Assembly (NCBI GenBank): GCA_027924585.1
Contig: BSBM01000321.1
Span: 1,377,001-1,441,000 of the forward strand
DNA from: Larix kaempferi
Lineage: Eukaryota; Streptophyta; Pinopsida; Pinales; Pinaceae
Direction: 5' to 3'
DNA: 64,000 nucleotides
In this document: piece by piece, positions 12,048-22,718 of the stretch
Position numbering within the stretch: position 1 is the first letter of the stretch
Layout of the letters: each line of letters opens with the position of its first letter
Program-made: the position numbers and the translations under genes
Notes under the pieces: model-generated
Told to the model about the DNA's origin: nothing
The model's database searches: none
What the model saw: only the letters and a program-made list of their open reading frames with translations

Positions 12048-13252
12048 AATATATTAAGGTTTTGAAAAAAATTGTTCGTGCCAGGGAAAAGTTGGAACAC
12101 AACATGTTTGAGGGATGTTAGATGCAAGAGGCCATGGGATTTTTCACATAATATATGAAGGATTTTAAAAATGTCAATAGACATGTATGGGATGATGAGG
12201 AAGATGAGAGAATTGTAGGTGAAGTATTATAAGGAAATGGCTGTCGCGTCAAGCTACCACATGAAGAAAGAAAAATGATATATTCCTATGTACTTGAAAA
12301 CACAAATCTTCGTTCGATAAGTGGTGCATGTGAAAATACTTTTTACATGATAATTTATTTATTCAATTGCATTTACACATTTATATTATTAATCTTACTA
12401 TCTTGTACATTCATATTCTATGTAGCAAATACGAAGAAGAGAATCAAATATGGATGTGACGTTGACCTCAAAAGCACAGAAGTTTTGATTTGATTGGAGG
12501 TAACTCTTTTCCAAAATTTGAAGAAAGGATTGTTGATGCAATCCATGATGCAGAAAACAAAGTTCAATATATAACAACAGAGGAAATTGATCTTTCACAG
12601 TATCCACATTTATGGGATTTGCACTTTAGTGGAATGTGGGCCTATAGTAGTAATTTAAGAGTGGAAGAAAATGACAAAGGAAAGGAAAATTGTGATTGTG
12701 TTTTTAGTGTTGAATTTCATCACGAAACCGAGAAGAAATTTTATGTTGGATTCATCCACAAAATATTCAAGTTGATTATGGTCCTATATTATTAAAATGT
12801 AAGTGGATCAAACCATCCGTAGTACAACTTGACGAGTATGGATTTGCACGTGCAAATACACGTCAATTTTTTTCAAAGACTGATGACCAACATGTTTCCC
12901 CTTCAAATTAACGAATAGTTTCTAATTGATGGTGTAATAAGATCAGGATGGCCGCATGCCATTCAAACAAAGTTTTGTTTGAAACGAAAATTCATGGAAG
13001 TTGTCAATATAATGCTTGATGGGAAATATGATAATTTACAAGAAACATTGGAAGAAGAAGCTGAAGATAATGATAGTGTGTTTGAAGAAGAGGATTTGAT
13101 TCCCAATGAAGATATTGCGCAAGAGAATGCATAATTGCATGTCACAGCTGAGGATGAGGATGAAATTCAAGAAGATTCATGCACGAGTGACTAAGATTAT
13201 GATCCCAGTGGCAATGTAGATGATTATGGTGATGATTTGTCACGTTAACTAC
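12048..13252 (+). pseudogene. CACTA (En/Spm) TNP2-type transposase, 3' relic
   Basis: Conceptual reading from 12048 gives the end of a DUF4218-like domain (KYIKVLKKIVRA, then EGC-MQEAMGFFT-YMKDF, RHVWDDEEDE and GNGCRVKLPHEERK). A DUF4216-like part follows at about 12690-12900 (FYVGFIHKIFK, YGPILLKCKWI, LDEYGFARANT). An acidic tail rich in Glu and Asp continues to about 13248. Stops and frame changes are scattered throughout, and 12320-12430 looks like an intron or insertion. These domains lie next to each other in plant CACTA transposase genes. The catalytic N-terminal part is missing, cut off exactly at the LTR end at 12047, so the LTR element most likely inserted into this gene. Confidence 0.7.
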
Positions 13253-13717
13253 ATTGTCATCTTAACTTGTTAGCTTGGCACCTAAACTTTGGTGGTCACT
13301 AAACTGGTTACTTCTTCCTCTGTGAGGTTCTCTTATTTATATGAGGTGAGGTCATCATTTTACTGTTGGTCAATCATAATAATAGACTATGTTTAAACTT
13401 TTTTTTTTCTATGGGATTGATCGGATACTATACTAATGTATGGTTATGATCATTTATGAATTAATTACTACTTTTACTATGGATACAATACTTTTGAATG
13501 CTACTATGACATATTTATGCCATAGGTGTTTCACCACGGAGGTCCATAACCTCCACGTCGACTAGATTCCTCGCTCATGGAGCGAATGGAATCCTGCCAC
13601 GTGGAGGGTGCTCTCGGTCTGTTGGATAACTGCTCGCGAACCAGCCGTCGATTTAGTCTTCTCCAGGTTTTTCCTGGTTCCCTTTGCCAGCTTGCTCTGG
13701 CTTCGATATCTTTTGTT
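13253..13717. other. Noncoding stretch, moderately GC-rich at its end
   Basis: Nothing convincing is seen between 13253 and 13500. From about 13520 the base composition becomes GC-richer, up to the lactate dehydrogenase fragment. A minus-strand frame stays open here but its translation does not look like any family. Confidence 0.5.
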
Positions 13718-13807
13718 AGCCACGCTTATGCTCGACCAAAGAGCCACGGACTTGTCGCCGTGCTCTCCTATGATGTAGGCCTGCACATCTTCCGTGTTCA
13801 CATCTAG
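13718..13807 (-). pseudogene. L-lactate dehydrogenase fragment (catalytic His segment)
   Basis: About 30 codons on the minus strand read LDVNTEDVQAYIIGEHGD and then KSVALWSSISV. This is the LDH segment that holds the catalytic histidine (GEHGD) and is very close to plant L-lactate dehydrogenases. The similarity stops abruptly on both sides. Upstream the frame enters the repeat block at 13808 and onward. Downstream it becomes unrelated. There is no cofactor-binding domain, start codon or C-terminus nearby. It is a captured or leftover piece, not a working gene. The surrounding 155-codon frame should not be read as a protein. Confidence 0.75.
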
Positions 13808-14103
13808 AAAAACCTCCAGACTTTCCCGTCGTTGTGGAAAAGATACGCGGACTTGCCCGCCTTTTGCGAAAACATGAAACAGAAGGGCGAGGAATCGACA
13901 TCCAAATGGTTCCGCCGTTGCGGGAAAGATACACGGACTTGCCCGCTGTTGCGAAAAAGATACGCGGGCTTGCCCACCTTTGCGGAAAGAGAACCCAAGT
14001 TTTCCCGCCGTGGACAGGCGCACAAGCATAAGGCAAGAAATTTGGCCAAATGGTTCTACCGTTGCGGAAAAGATACGCGGACTTGCCCGCCTTTGCGGAA
14101 AGA
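13808..14103. repeat. GC-rich imperfect repeat block
   Basis: Variants of TTGCGGAAAGATACGCGGAC followed by TTGCCCGCC recur at least five times between about 13830 and 14100, with spacers such as CAAATGGTTC and CCGTGGACAGGCGC. On the minus strand the repeats give recurring peptides such as KSAYLFRNG, which accounts for the long open frames on both strands. No family is recognised. Confidence 0.7.
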
Positions 14104-14476
14104 GAATTCAAGTTTTCCTGCCATGGAGAGGCGCGAAAGTGTAAAGCGAGAAATTTAGCCGAGTTTTATGCACTTTTGCGGAAAAGATAAGCGAATTTTT
14201 CCAATCCTGCGGGCAATTTTACGTAACTTAAGCAAAACAATTCATCAGAGAAGAAGAAAAGGTTCATCTGCGGAAAGAGAATTCAAGTTTGCCCACCTTT
14301 GCGGAAAGAGAATTCAATTTTGCCCGCCGTGGACAGGCGCGAAAGCGTAAAGCGAAAAATTTAGCCGAGTTTTATCCACTTTTGTGGAAAAGATAAGCGA
14401 ATTTTTTCGAGCTTGTGGGCGATTTTACGTAACTTAAGTGAAACAATTCATTAGAGAAGAAGGAAAGATTCATCTG
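14104..14476. repeat. Tandem 167-bp repeat, period 206 bp
   Basis: The segment 14104-14270 is repeated with few changes at 14310-14476. Both run from GAATTCAA through GGCGCGAAAG, TTTAGCCGAGTTTTAT and TTTTACGTAACTTAAG to TTCATCTG. It continues the same repeat family as 13808-14103. Confidence 0.8.
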
Positions 14477-14479
14477 CCC

Positions 14480-16980
14480 TTTTGTGAAAGAGTTGATCGA
14501 ATATGTCCACCTTTGCGGAAAAAATGGGTGAGTTCCTCCGGGCATGTGATTCAACCACGCGACCGAATGAACAAACCCCCCCTGCACAAAAAAATGCAGT
14601 TTTGTTTTGGTTTTCTGAGATGGGCCTTTGCATTGCTTCAATTGAATCATCCATCTCCCGTAGATCAAATACTTTTTCTATGCATTTAGTTTTCAAAAAT
14701 AGTCATATTCCCAGTGTAAGGCTTCGATCCATCTCTGCATGGAAAAATATTACCAGGTATAAATTTTCTTTTTCTAAACTTGAGCATTCAATTACGGATT
14801 GGACATGGAACAACCTTCTGTAAGGTTTCCCACATCAACATTTATTTCCTTGGGTTTAATCCATGACGAAGTTATGAATATCGCTTGAGTCGTACAGGTC
14901 TTTTCCTATTGACACAGACCAAAAGTTGATGGATTGGACCTGCTGTACATTGTATCTTCTGCAAATACAACAGATTTCAATGCAAGAATGCTTAAATGTG
15001 CTTAGACACCAATGCACCACCGCCTTTCCTCATAATCCTTTATAAAATTCAATGGGTCAAGCCTCTGTCATTGTATTGTTGTTTGCTATTGTTATTGTGA
15101 CATCAGCTCACTTATTCGAATCCCCATCAATTTACGAAGCAACGATCCTCTTCAGGAAGCAAAGCTTTTTGTTTTGTATTCAAAATCAAGGTTTTCCTCT
15201 CAAACCAAACTCATATTTGTTGTTATAACAACCAAGAAGGTTCTGTTTTTTTTTTTTCTTTTTTCTGGAAGGTATAGGATGTTCATGTCACTGCATTGTA
15301 ATTTATTTACTCGTTCACTTGTATGTTCAACTTTTAAATTTAGAATTTAATCATGTATGTGATTTGTTTACTGGTTTCACGTGCAATCGTGCTTGATTGA
15401 TATATATTCAGTTCCTTGTGTTTACCAATATATGTTTCTACTAACTTGGGCAAATATACTTGCACTGCAATACATTTTGTCTCCTACAAAAGTTGCCACT
15501 TTTGAAAAGTTGATCTTTTATTTCTCAGAATTTTCTTGTTTCCTGGTTCTGCAATAACCTATTCGTGCTACTGACCCCCTGTTGAAATTCCTTGTTGGTT
15601 CTGTTCCTTTTGTCCTGTTTGCTTCAAATTTATTTTTCACATCTTCTGTTATGCACCACAGATTATTTTTGCCAAGATACTCTTTACTCGTTCCAACTTC
15701 ATTTAAACCTGCTTCTTATAACTTTCTATCGTCTGGATCAAGTTGTTTTCCCACATTTGCAGCTTTACCGAGATAAAAAAACCATATATGCATAAGCTTT
15801 ATATTTGCTGCAACAACCACAGATGCTTGAACTTCTATTGAGCTGCCACTACAACAGAGTCAAAAGGTGTTGTAGTTCCTATGCACACACCCAGATTGTT
15901 CTTAGTTTCTTCAACTATGCATATGTTTTTTTCTTTCATTCTGCATTCTCAAATCATAAATATGAATATCAGATTGGATACCAACACTGCAGATTAGAAC
16001 ATGTTTCCAATCAGAGCATATTTTGTAACACAATATAAAGTATATAAAATACATCAATTGTACATTGTTACCAGCTTACTAACAAGGCCTAAGTTCCAAG
16101 CAAAGAGCATCAAGTATTGCTCCCAAGTCACTACTCAACTGCATCAAGTATTGCTCCCAAGTCACTACTCAACTGCTACTCATTTGTTTCAAAACTACAA
16201 GGCCCCAAGATATATCACAAAACAAGACCTAGAAAGATATCTAGCTATAACAGCTGCCACCTTTCTATGGAAGTAGCTACCCTTCCATTTCAAGAGTGTT
16301 TACTTTCATGTTCCCCACTGTCAGTTGACTTGCCATCTTGTAAAAAAAAACTGCCTTATTGCGATACATGACCACTAGAGATTGTTCCTATCAGTCAAAG
16401 ATCCTAAAAGGATCCATCTATTTCCATCAAGCAATGAAGGATACCACTACAGCCAAATTAAATACAAGGTTGATTGCCTTGCCATCAAAGTCTATTGTTC
16501 TGATTTTCTGTTCACCATACCAAGTATTCTATGTAAACTCTATAACTCTATTTTCAAAAGATATTTGTTCTAAGAATGAAAAAGGCATTTCAAAGCACAG
16601 GTTTCCACTTCATTGATTCATAAGAGATGTGTTTGCTACATATGTATATCCTGTTTCATTTTTAGCAGATTCGTTCCAAGTTCGGTTAAAGTGCGATACT
16701 GTTAGAACAAATTGTCATAGATTTTTATATGAGAATTCCCAAGACTGTAGTTCACATTCTGCACCATCAAATTGATATTTCTATCTATTGTGCTTTTTTT
16801 CTTATGTTCTTAAACTGATAACTTGAACCCAACCCCTTTTTTTCTTCTTTTTACATGCCAACTACTCTTCTAACCTTCTACCAAATCTTAAGTCTTTCAA
16901 TAATGTACAGTTTAAGTTTCAAAATTGACTAAATAATCTATGATGTTGTTTCTACTTGTTTCCTTATTACTCAAATAGAA
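14480..16980. other. T-rich noncoding stretch with no gene seen
   Basis: About 2.5 kb lies before the RPA1 relic. Short frames occur but none gives a recognisable protein. The one clear structure is the exact 34-bp duplication at 16107-16174. The region could include 5' introns or the 5' flank of the RPA1 copy. Confidence 0.4.
16107..16174. repeat. Exact tandem duplication, 2 x 34 bp
   Basis: GCATCAAGTATTGCTCCCAA and the next 14 bases (16107-16140) are repeated without change at 16141-16174. Confidence 0.9.
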
Positions 16981-17039
16981 ACATTGATTGCTAATAGAAA
17001 GCTTGCCCTTTTCTAGGTTGCTTTTGAAGTGCCACTATT

Positions 17040-18978
17040 TTCAGTACGCTGGTTTGGAGACTTTATTAACTGAAAACACTATTTCACTTTTGATGAATGG
17101 TGTTGTTGACCTATGCCCGCTTGTACAAGTTGTTGCTCTCAAACAAGTCAACTCTCTTCACTCAACAACTACCTGCTTCCGAATTTGTATCTCTGATGGA
17201 ATTCATTGCCACAATACATTGCTTCCAACTAGCTACAACAGCGCTGTGGAAAACCACCAGCTCCAAGCAGGTTCAATCATCAAAGTCATCAAATGTACAT
17301 GCAACATATTGCACAATACCATGTATGATTTGATTTCTACCTCTTGTTTTAACTTGTTTTAGGTTGCACTCCCTATCATTTTACATTTTTTTTACTTATA
17401 CTTACTTAGCTTAATGCTTATTGCCAGGATTGCCGCATTGGACACATTTGAAATTGTCACTTCGAAAGCAGCAATAGTCGGAGACCCATCACCTTTCAAC
17501 TTTACCCCCAACTTTACCTCCCCTAGCAGTTCATCTATTCCAGAAATGAACACCATTGATCCCCAAAACCCTTCACTTGACATGCCTTGCTCGCAAAACG
17601 CAACCACAAACCCTATTGCACCTTCTCTTCAATTCACATCACTCAACCCTTCCAACAAAAGTTGGTTGATTCAAGGTCACGTTACTGCAAAGACTAGTAT
17701 GAAAACCTACACCAATAAAAAAGGACCTGGTCAACTTTTTGGCTTTGACCTTGTTAGTGTTTTAAAGATGAGATTCATGTCTCTGCTTTCAATGAACTAG
17801 CCACCTCATTATATGAACAAATACAAGTTGGCATAGTCTACACTATCTCAAATGCCACAGTTAAAGTAGTCAACCCAACATACAACCATTTGACAAGTTC
17901 TTTTGAGGTTTTTCTTACTCCCTCCTCAACCATTGAACCATGTTTGGAAGAGTACCCATTAATCCCTTTTCATTGCTTCCACTTTAAATCTATCCATGAC
18001 ATCAAAACTACACCTAACAATTCCATGGTTGATCTTATTGGAATTGTGATTTATGTTTCCCCTGCATCAATTATACACAAAAGGGATGGCTCTGAAACCA
18101 TTCGACGAACAATTGGGTTGAGGGACATGTTGGGGTATAGCATAGACGTAACACTTTGGAATGACCACTGCACAATCGAGGGCTCCCACCTTGGAAGCCT
18201 TTGAGGTTTGCCTACTCCCCCTATCCTTGCAATTAAAGGTGGTCGTGTTACAAACTTCAATGGAAAAACCATTGGCACCCTCTCAAACACCAACCTCGTT
18301 ATAAACCCAAATATTGAGGAAGCTCATCTTCTCCAAACATGGTTTAATGACAATGGCTTTCGTTCAGCCTCACCATCTTTGAGCAGAAAATCAACCTCAC
18401 CTTCTTCTAGCTCTTGCAAACGCATTTCCATCTCTGCGCTTCAATCTCTACAACCCTCTGAAAAAACAACTTGGTATTCACTTATTGCTACAATCACCCA
18501 TATTAACATCGATGACTTCTATTTCCTTGCATGTCCTCTATTTTTCGATGGAATACAATGCATGAAAAAAATTTCTCACAAAGTTGGCAATGTATGGCAT
18601 TGTGCAAAATGTGATGGGGAGTTTACAAAATGTGCTTATCAATACATACTAAAACTTGATCTACTTGATCCCACTGGACAAATGTGCGGTGTCATAACTT
18701 TTGATGATTCTACGCAACAACTCATGGGCATATCTGCGCAGGATTTATGCCTTCTCTCGAGTGATCTAGCATCTATGTCGGAAATTGTTCAACGTGTTTG
18801 TGCTCACAAATACCTTCTAACCTTATCGGTGAAGACAAAGACTTTTAATTCAAATGCTCGCTTGAAGGTGCTTCTTGTTATGTCTGAAGATGCTTCATCG
18901 TCATCACCACTTGTTGCTTCAGTTGATCCAAACGAAGCCACTGTGCTTAATACACGCTCAATTGTTCGCAGGATTTGA
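17040..18978 (+). pseudogene. RPA1-like (replication protein A 70 kDa subunit) pseudogene
   Basis: RPA1 binds single-stranded DNA in replication and repair. An N-terminal RPA70N fold is read at 17064-17322 (LLTENTISLLMNG, RICISDGIHCHN). An intron with GT at 17323 and AG at 17426-17427 follows, and splicing restores the frame. DBD-A starts about 17645 (SNKSWLIQGHV, GQLFGFDLV, HVSAFNELA). DBD-B spans 17980-18330 (SMVDLIGIVIYVSP, IDVTLWNDHC, GGRVTNFNGKTIGT). DBD-C spans 18470-18900, with a zinc ribbon showing C-x8-C and C-x2-C (ACPLFF, WHCAKC). There is a frameshift near 17762-17767 and one in-frame TGA at 18202. The order and spacing are those of full-length RPA1. The retained intron rules out a processed copy. 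Plant Helitrons also carry RPA1-like genes, so a Helitron origin is possible. Confidence 0.85.
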
Positions 18979-19132
18979 ACTCTGCCTTTGATACTCCTTT
19001 GTCACACAATTTTGGGCAATTCAAATGTAGCTTTTTTCTCTTCCTGCTTTATACTTATCCACTACATACTTTTTGTATAGACAATGCTATGTAATTAATA
19101 CTTGTAACCATCAATGAGTAGCCTTCAATATT

Positions 19133-19400
19133 CACTAGTACAAAATGAGAGATAAGTGACCAGGTAACCAAAAAATTTGGTCACCACAGTTTTTTCAAGG
19201 GATAAATGACCAAAATTGAGAAATTTTAAGTGAGCTAACTAAAAATGACCAAGATAAATGACCATTTTGGTCACAGGATAAGAACTAAACTAAAAATGAC
19301 CAAGATAAATGACCAATTTGGTCACGAGATAAGAACTAAACTAAAAATGACCACATACCAATTGGTCATTTATTTGGTCATTTTTAGTTGTGTCAATCCG
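19133..19400 (+). mobile_element. CACTA-type transposon terminus with subterminal repeats
   Basis: CACTAGTACAAAA at 19133 is the typical end of plant CACTA elements. The next 260 bases contain many copies of AATGACCAA in both orientations and a 51-bp direct repeat (about 19237-19340), ending in an inverted copy (TTGGTCATTTATTTGGTCAT). Dense inverted and direct subterminal motifs are where CACTA transposase binds. The base triplet before the end is ATT. A possible partner end lies at 22719-22729. Confidence 0.55.
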
Positions 19401-19436
19401 ACAATGGAAAATTACAATATTGACAATGAATTTGTA

Positions 19437-19511
19437 CAATTTACTAAATTTTAACACTATAGATGGATCCAGAGACCCCATCCATCTGCAGTGTTAAAAT
19501 TTAGTAAATTG
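19437..19511. repeat. Foldback element, copy 1
   Basis: Arms CAATTTACTAAATTTTAACA (from 19437) and TGTTAAAATTTAGTAAATTG (to 19511) are complementary. They extend inward through a further ATGGA/TCCAT stretch and leave a loop of about 13 bases. A sister copy lies 0.5 kb downstream. Confidence 0.75.
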
Positions 19512-19955
19512 TAGACCCCCTCATGGATTCAGTGGGTTATTCCCTCATTGTTTTATCAACTGGATTGAGCATTGTTTTCATAGTGTATCCTAATTTGTTA
19601 TTCTCATCAATATATAGAACCCCGAGACCTCTTTATAGGGCATATCTCAACTATATCAACATGTTTCCGAAGTGTCGAAAAATGACATCAGAGGCGAACC
19701 TAGTGAACGTTTTTGTAAAATCATTCTGTCTGCACTTGTTATTGTAATTCTCTAATTAATACAACTGTTATAAATTACTTTGCTCTAACCTACATGCATG
19801 CGGTCATCTAAATGTTAAGTGTTTTCTAATGATGAAATGAGACATCATCATTGAAAGAAAGGGAATTATTGAAGGGTATATATTTCAACAAACCTTTTTA
19901 TGAAAATAAGATAAAAATCCAAAATGTCAAAAAAAAAATAGTATGAGGAATAAAT

Positions 19956-20020
19956 CTACTAAATTCTAACACTGCAGATGGATTTAGGGAAATCCATCTA
20001 CAATGTTAAAATTTAGTAAA
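19956..20020. repeat. Foldback element, copy 2
   Basis: Arms CTACTAAATTCTAACACTGC (from 19956) and the matching inverted arm ending TTAAAATTTAGTAAA (to 20020) form a hairpin. The arm sequence is the same family as 19437-19511, and both copies are followed by a similar GTAGA...CCTCATG sequence. Confidence 0.75.
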
Positions 20021-20039
20021 TTGTAGATCACCTCATGTA

Positions 20040-21329
20040 GATTGGACACCCCTTGTTGAAGTACCTAGAACATGACCTTGAAATTAGTGAGGAGAATAAT
20101 ATAAACAACTAATAATATTCCTTATTTATGATGGTGTACTTTATTTGTTGCTAGGGTTTTATTCCTTTTAAAGGTTTCCCCAATGTAAAACAAATTGTGT
20201 TCCCGTGGTTGATTGTTTCTTCTTTACTGCTGGTTATCTACTACTGCTATATAATCTCAAATTCACATGTTAAAAATATGCTAGAAATTAAAAAGAGACT
20301 GTTACTACTATCAAATCAGATCTATATTAAAATTTAACACCCTTTACCTTATGTTTATGTCACTACTACTTTGTATGTGCGAATATCAACCAAGTGTTCC
20401 TTTATTGGGGTTCAAACATCCACTTGAGTACTCTATAACAGTGTGCCCTCTTCCACATGTGCACTCCTAATCAATTGGTCTAATTGCCAATTTTCCATGC
20501 ATGAGGCTAAACAACCAGGGTGTATCATCAAAAGGATGATTCTTACATCCACCAAATTGGAGCCTTTAATTAATAGTGTGTTTGGACATTTATGCAAAGG
20601 TAGCTGTTGGTTTACACTCCCTTTGTAGGCACCCCTCGATTGATATTTTTAGACCTTTGCATGAGTAATCTACTTCTACTGCATGGGTAATTTCCACCTA
20701 TGTAGTGAACTGAATGTTCAAACTAAACAATCAACGAGATAACCACTTAATGTATCCCTATTACTATTTTGTAATCGATGAAAAGAAAATTCATGTGAAG
20801 GAGTACTAATGATAAAGCCGAATACAACTAAGAATATGTGTTGCCTACATACTCGTTTAAAAATTCCCAACTAGCTTATTATTGTTGTCTACCTTGCTAC
20901 CATATATAACTTCTATTAGTATTAGTATGCTATGATATGAAGATATATCAAGGGTGAACCCTCCTTCACATCACTTCAGACTTATCCTTAAAAGTGAGCC
21001 ATGCCTCATGAAAACCAGTGGTTTTAAGAAATTAATGAACAAAGATTTTAAGCTGTGCATCTTCCATATGTATGAATCAATTCATAGTACATATGCAATT
21101 CCAATGTAATGTTAATGCCTCCAGTGGCCTTTACTCTCAAGAAGAACAAATTTAACAATGCCGTGTAAAAGCACTAACTAATCTAGTTATCTTCATAACT
21201 ACATTCCATTACATATTACAAGTACTAGCCAACTTATGCCTTTAGATATTACAAAGTACAAGTACATTGAATCGAATATGCTCCTAAGGTATTATAAATT
21301 GCTTTCAATGTGTTAAAAATGGCACCTAT
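20040..21329. other. Noncoding stretch with no gene seen
   Basis: AT-rich sequence with short chance frames only. It lies within the span bounded by the two CACTA-like ends. Confidence 0.4.
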
Positions 21330-21448
21330 GATACCAAAGTGGGGATTGAGGCCATCCAAGGAGCAGAGGAATGTAATATAAAATCATAAATATTCTCCGA
21401 CATTCACCGAAATATAAATACAAATACACATGTTCTTCAACATCTATC

Positions 21449-21745
21449 TTAGTGACACGATATTCTGTAATGGCCAGTTAGATTTCCCGGGTCTCTTGTA
21501 ATAGATGATACCGACTTTGCGCTAAGAGCCATGAACTTTTCGCGTCTGGTGTATAACGGATTGATGGTGTCTCCATTTGTATTTACGTAAATTTTGTGGT
21601 ATTGGTGAGGGTCAAACCCTCTATTGTTAGATCTAGGGAATTTGTAGAGATTGTCGAGGTTTTGAGGGAAAATATGGTTTCCATCCATCCATTTTGCTAG
21701 ATAGTATTTTATTGCAGGGGATATTGGGTGTTCCATGGATGCCAT
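21449..21745 (-). CDS. Unrecognised 98-residue protein (tandem unit 1)
   Basis: The frame starts MASMEHPISPAIKYYLAKWM at 21745 and is open for 98 codons. The central part (FDPHQYHKIYVNTNGDTINP, then LYTRREKFMALSAKSVSS) is kept in the other two units with mostly amino-acid-level substitutions. There is no signal peptide, membrane segment or cysteine pattern. The protein is polar and slightly basic. I do not recognise it. Because three copies drift around the same frame, it may once have been coding, either as a small gene or as an exon of a larger one. Confidence 0.35.
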   Translation of the reverse strand: MASMEHPISPAIKYYLAKWMDGNHIFPQNLDNLYKFPRSNNRGFDPHQYHKIYVNTNGDTINPLYTRREKFMALSAKSVSSITRDPGNLTGHYRISCH

Positions 21746-21952
21746 ATCATTGGTTTACCGATACCAAAGTGGGGATCTGAGGCCATCCGAGGAGCAGAGG
21801 ACTGTAATATGAAATCATAAATATTCTCCGATATTCACCATAATACAAATACAGGTACACAAATTCTTCAACATCTATCTTAGTGACACAATATTCTATA
21901 ATGGCCAGTTAGATTTCTCGCGTCTCTTGTAATAGATGATACCAACTTTGCT

Positions 21953-22177
21953 CTAAGAGACATGAACCCTTTTGCTTCTGGTGTATAACTGATTGATGGT
22001 GTCTCCATTTGCATTTACAGAAATTTTGTGGTATTTGTGAGGGTCAAACCCTCTATTGTTAGATCTAGGGCATTTGTAGAGATTGTTGAGGTTTTGACGG
22101 AAATTTTGGTTTCCATCCATCCATTTTGCTAGATCGTAGATTATTGCAGGGGAGATTGGGTATTCCATGGATGCCAT
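21953..22177 (-). pseudogene. Second copy of the unrecognised mini-ORF, truncated
   Basis: It starts MASMEYPISPAIIYDLAKWM at 22177 and follows unit 1 through NNRGFDPHKYHKISVNANGD. It then ends early at 74 codons, after LYTRSKRVHVS, where a small indel changes the frame relative to unit 1. Confidence 0.35.
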
Positions 22178-22299
22178 ATCATTGGTTTACTGATATCAAA
22201 GTGGGGATATGAGGCCATCCGAGGAGTAGAGGAATGTAATATAAAATCATAAATATTCTCCGACACTCACCATAATATAAATACAAGTACACAGATTCT

Positions 22300-22609
22300 T
22301 CAACAGCTCATCTTAGTCACACGATATTCTGTACTGGCTATTTATATTTCATGCGTCTCTTGTAATAGATGATACTGGCATTGCGCTAAGATCCATGAAC
22401 CTTTCGGGTCTGGTGTATAATGGATTGATGGTGTCTCCATTTGCATTTACAAAATTTTTGTGGTATTGGTGAGGGCCAAATCCTCTATTGTTAGATCAAG
22501 GGCATTTGTAGAGACTTTTGAGGTTTTGAGGGAAAATCTAGTTGCCATCCATCCATTTTGCTAGATCATATATTATTGCAGGGGATATTGGGTGTTCCAT
22601 GGATGCCAT
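22300..22609 (-). pseudogene. Third copy of the unrecognised mini-ORF, with stops
   Basis: It starts MASMEHPISPAIIYDLAKWM near 22609 and keeps the same frame through NGDTINPLYTRPERFMDLSA. It has stop codons after DGN, after KCP and near the end. It is the most decayed of the three units. Confidence 0.35.
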
Positions 22610-22718
22610 ATCATTGGTATACTGATCTTAGAACAAACCGAGACATTAGTTATCAGTTTGAGGGGATCCACAAAGGGATTTGTACCTCTTAAGGAAGTTT
22701 GTGGGGATTCATAAAAGG

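Larger units (their letters stand above)
21330..22624 (-). repeat. Three tandem units of about 430 bp, each with the same mini-ORF
   Basis: Units start at 21330, 21760 and 22192 with GATACCAAAGTGGGGAT or a close variant. They run to the same TTCCATGGATGCCATATCAT ending. They differ by scattered substitutions. Each contains a homologous minus-strand reading frame beginning MASME: complete in unit 1, shortened in unit 2 and interrupted by stops in unit 3. No known family is recognised. Confidence 0.9.

Noticed and set aside
13562-14029. 155-codon minus-strand frame spanning repeats and the LDH piece, as a gene
   Set aside because: Only the 30-codon LDH segment resembles a protein. The rest is translated repeat, and overlapping frames on both strands are open for the same reason.
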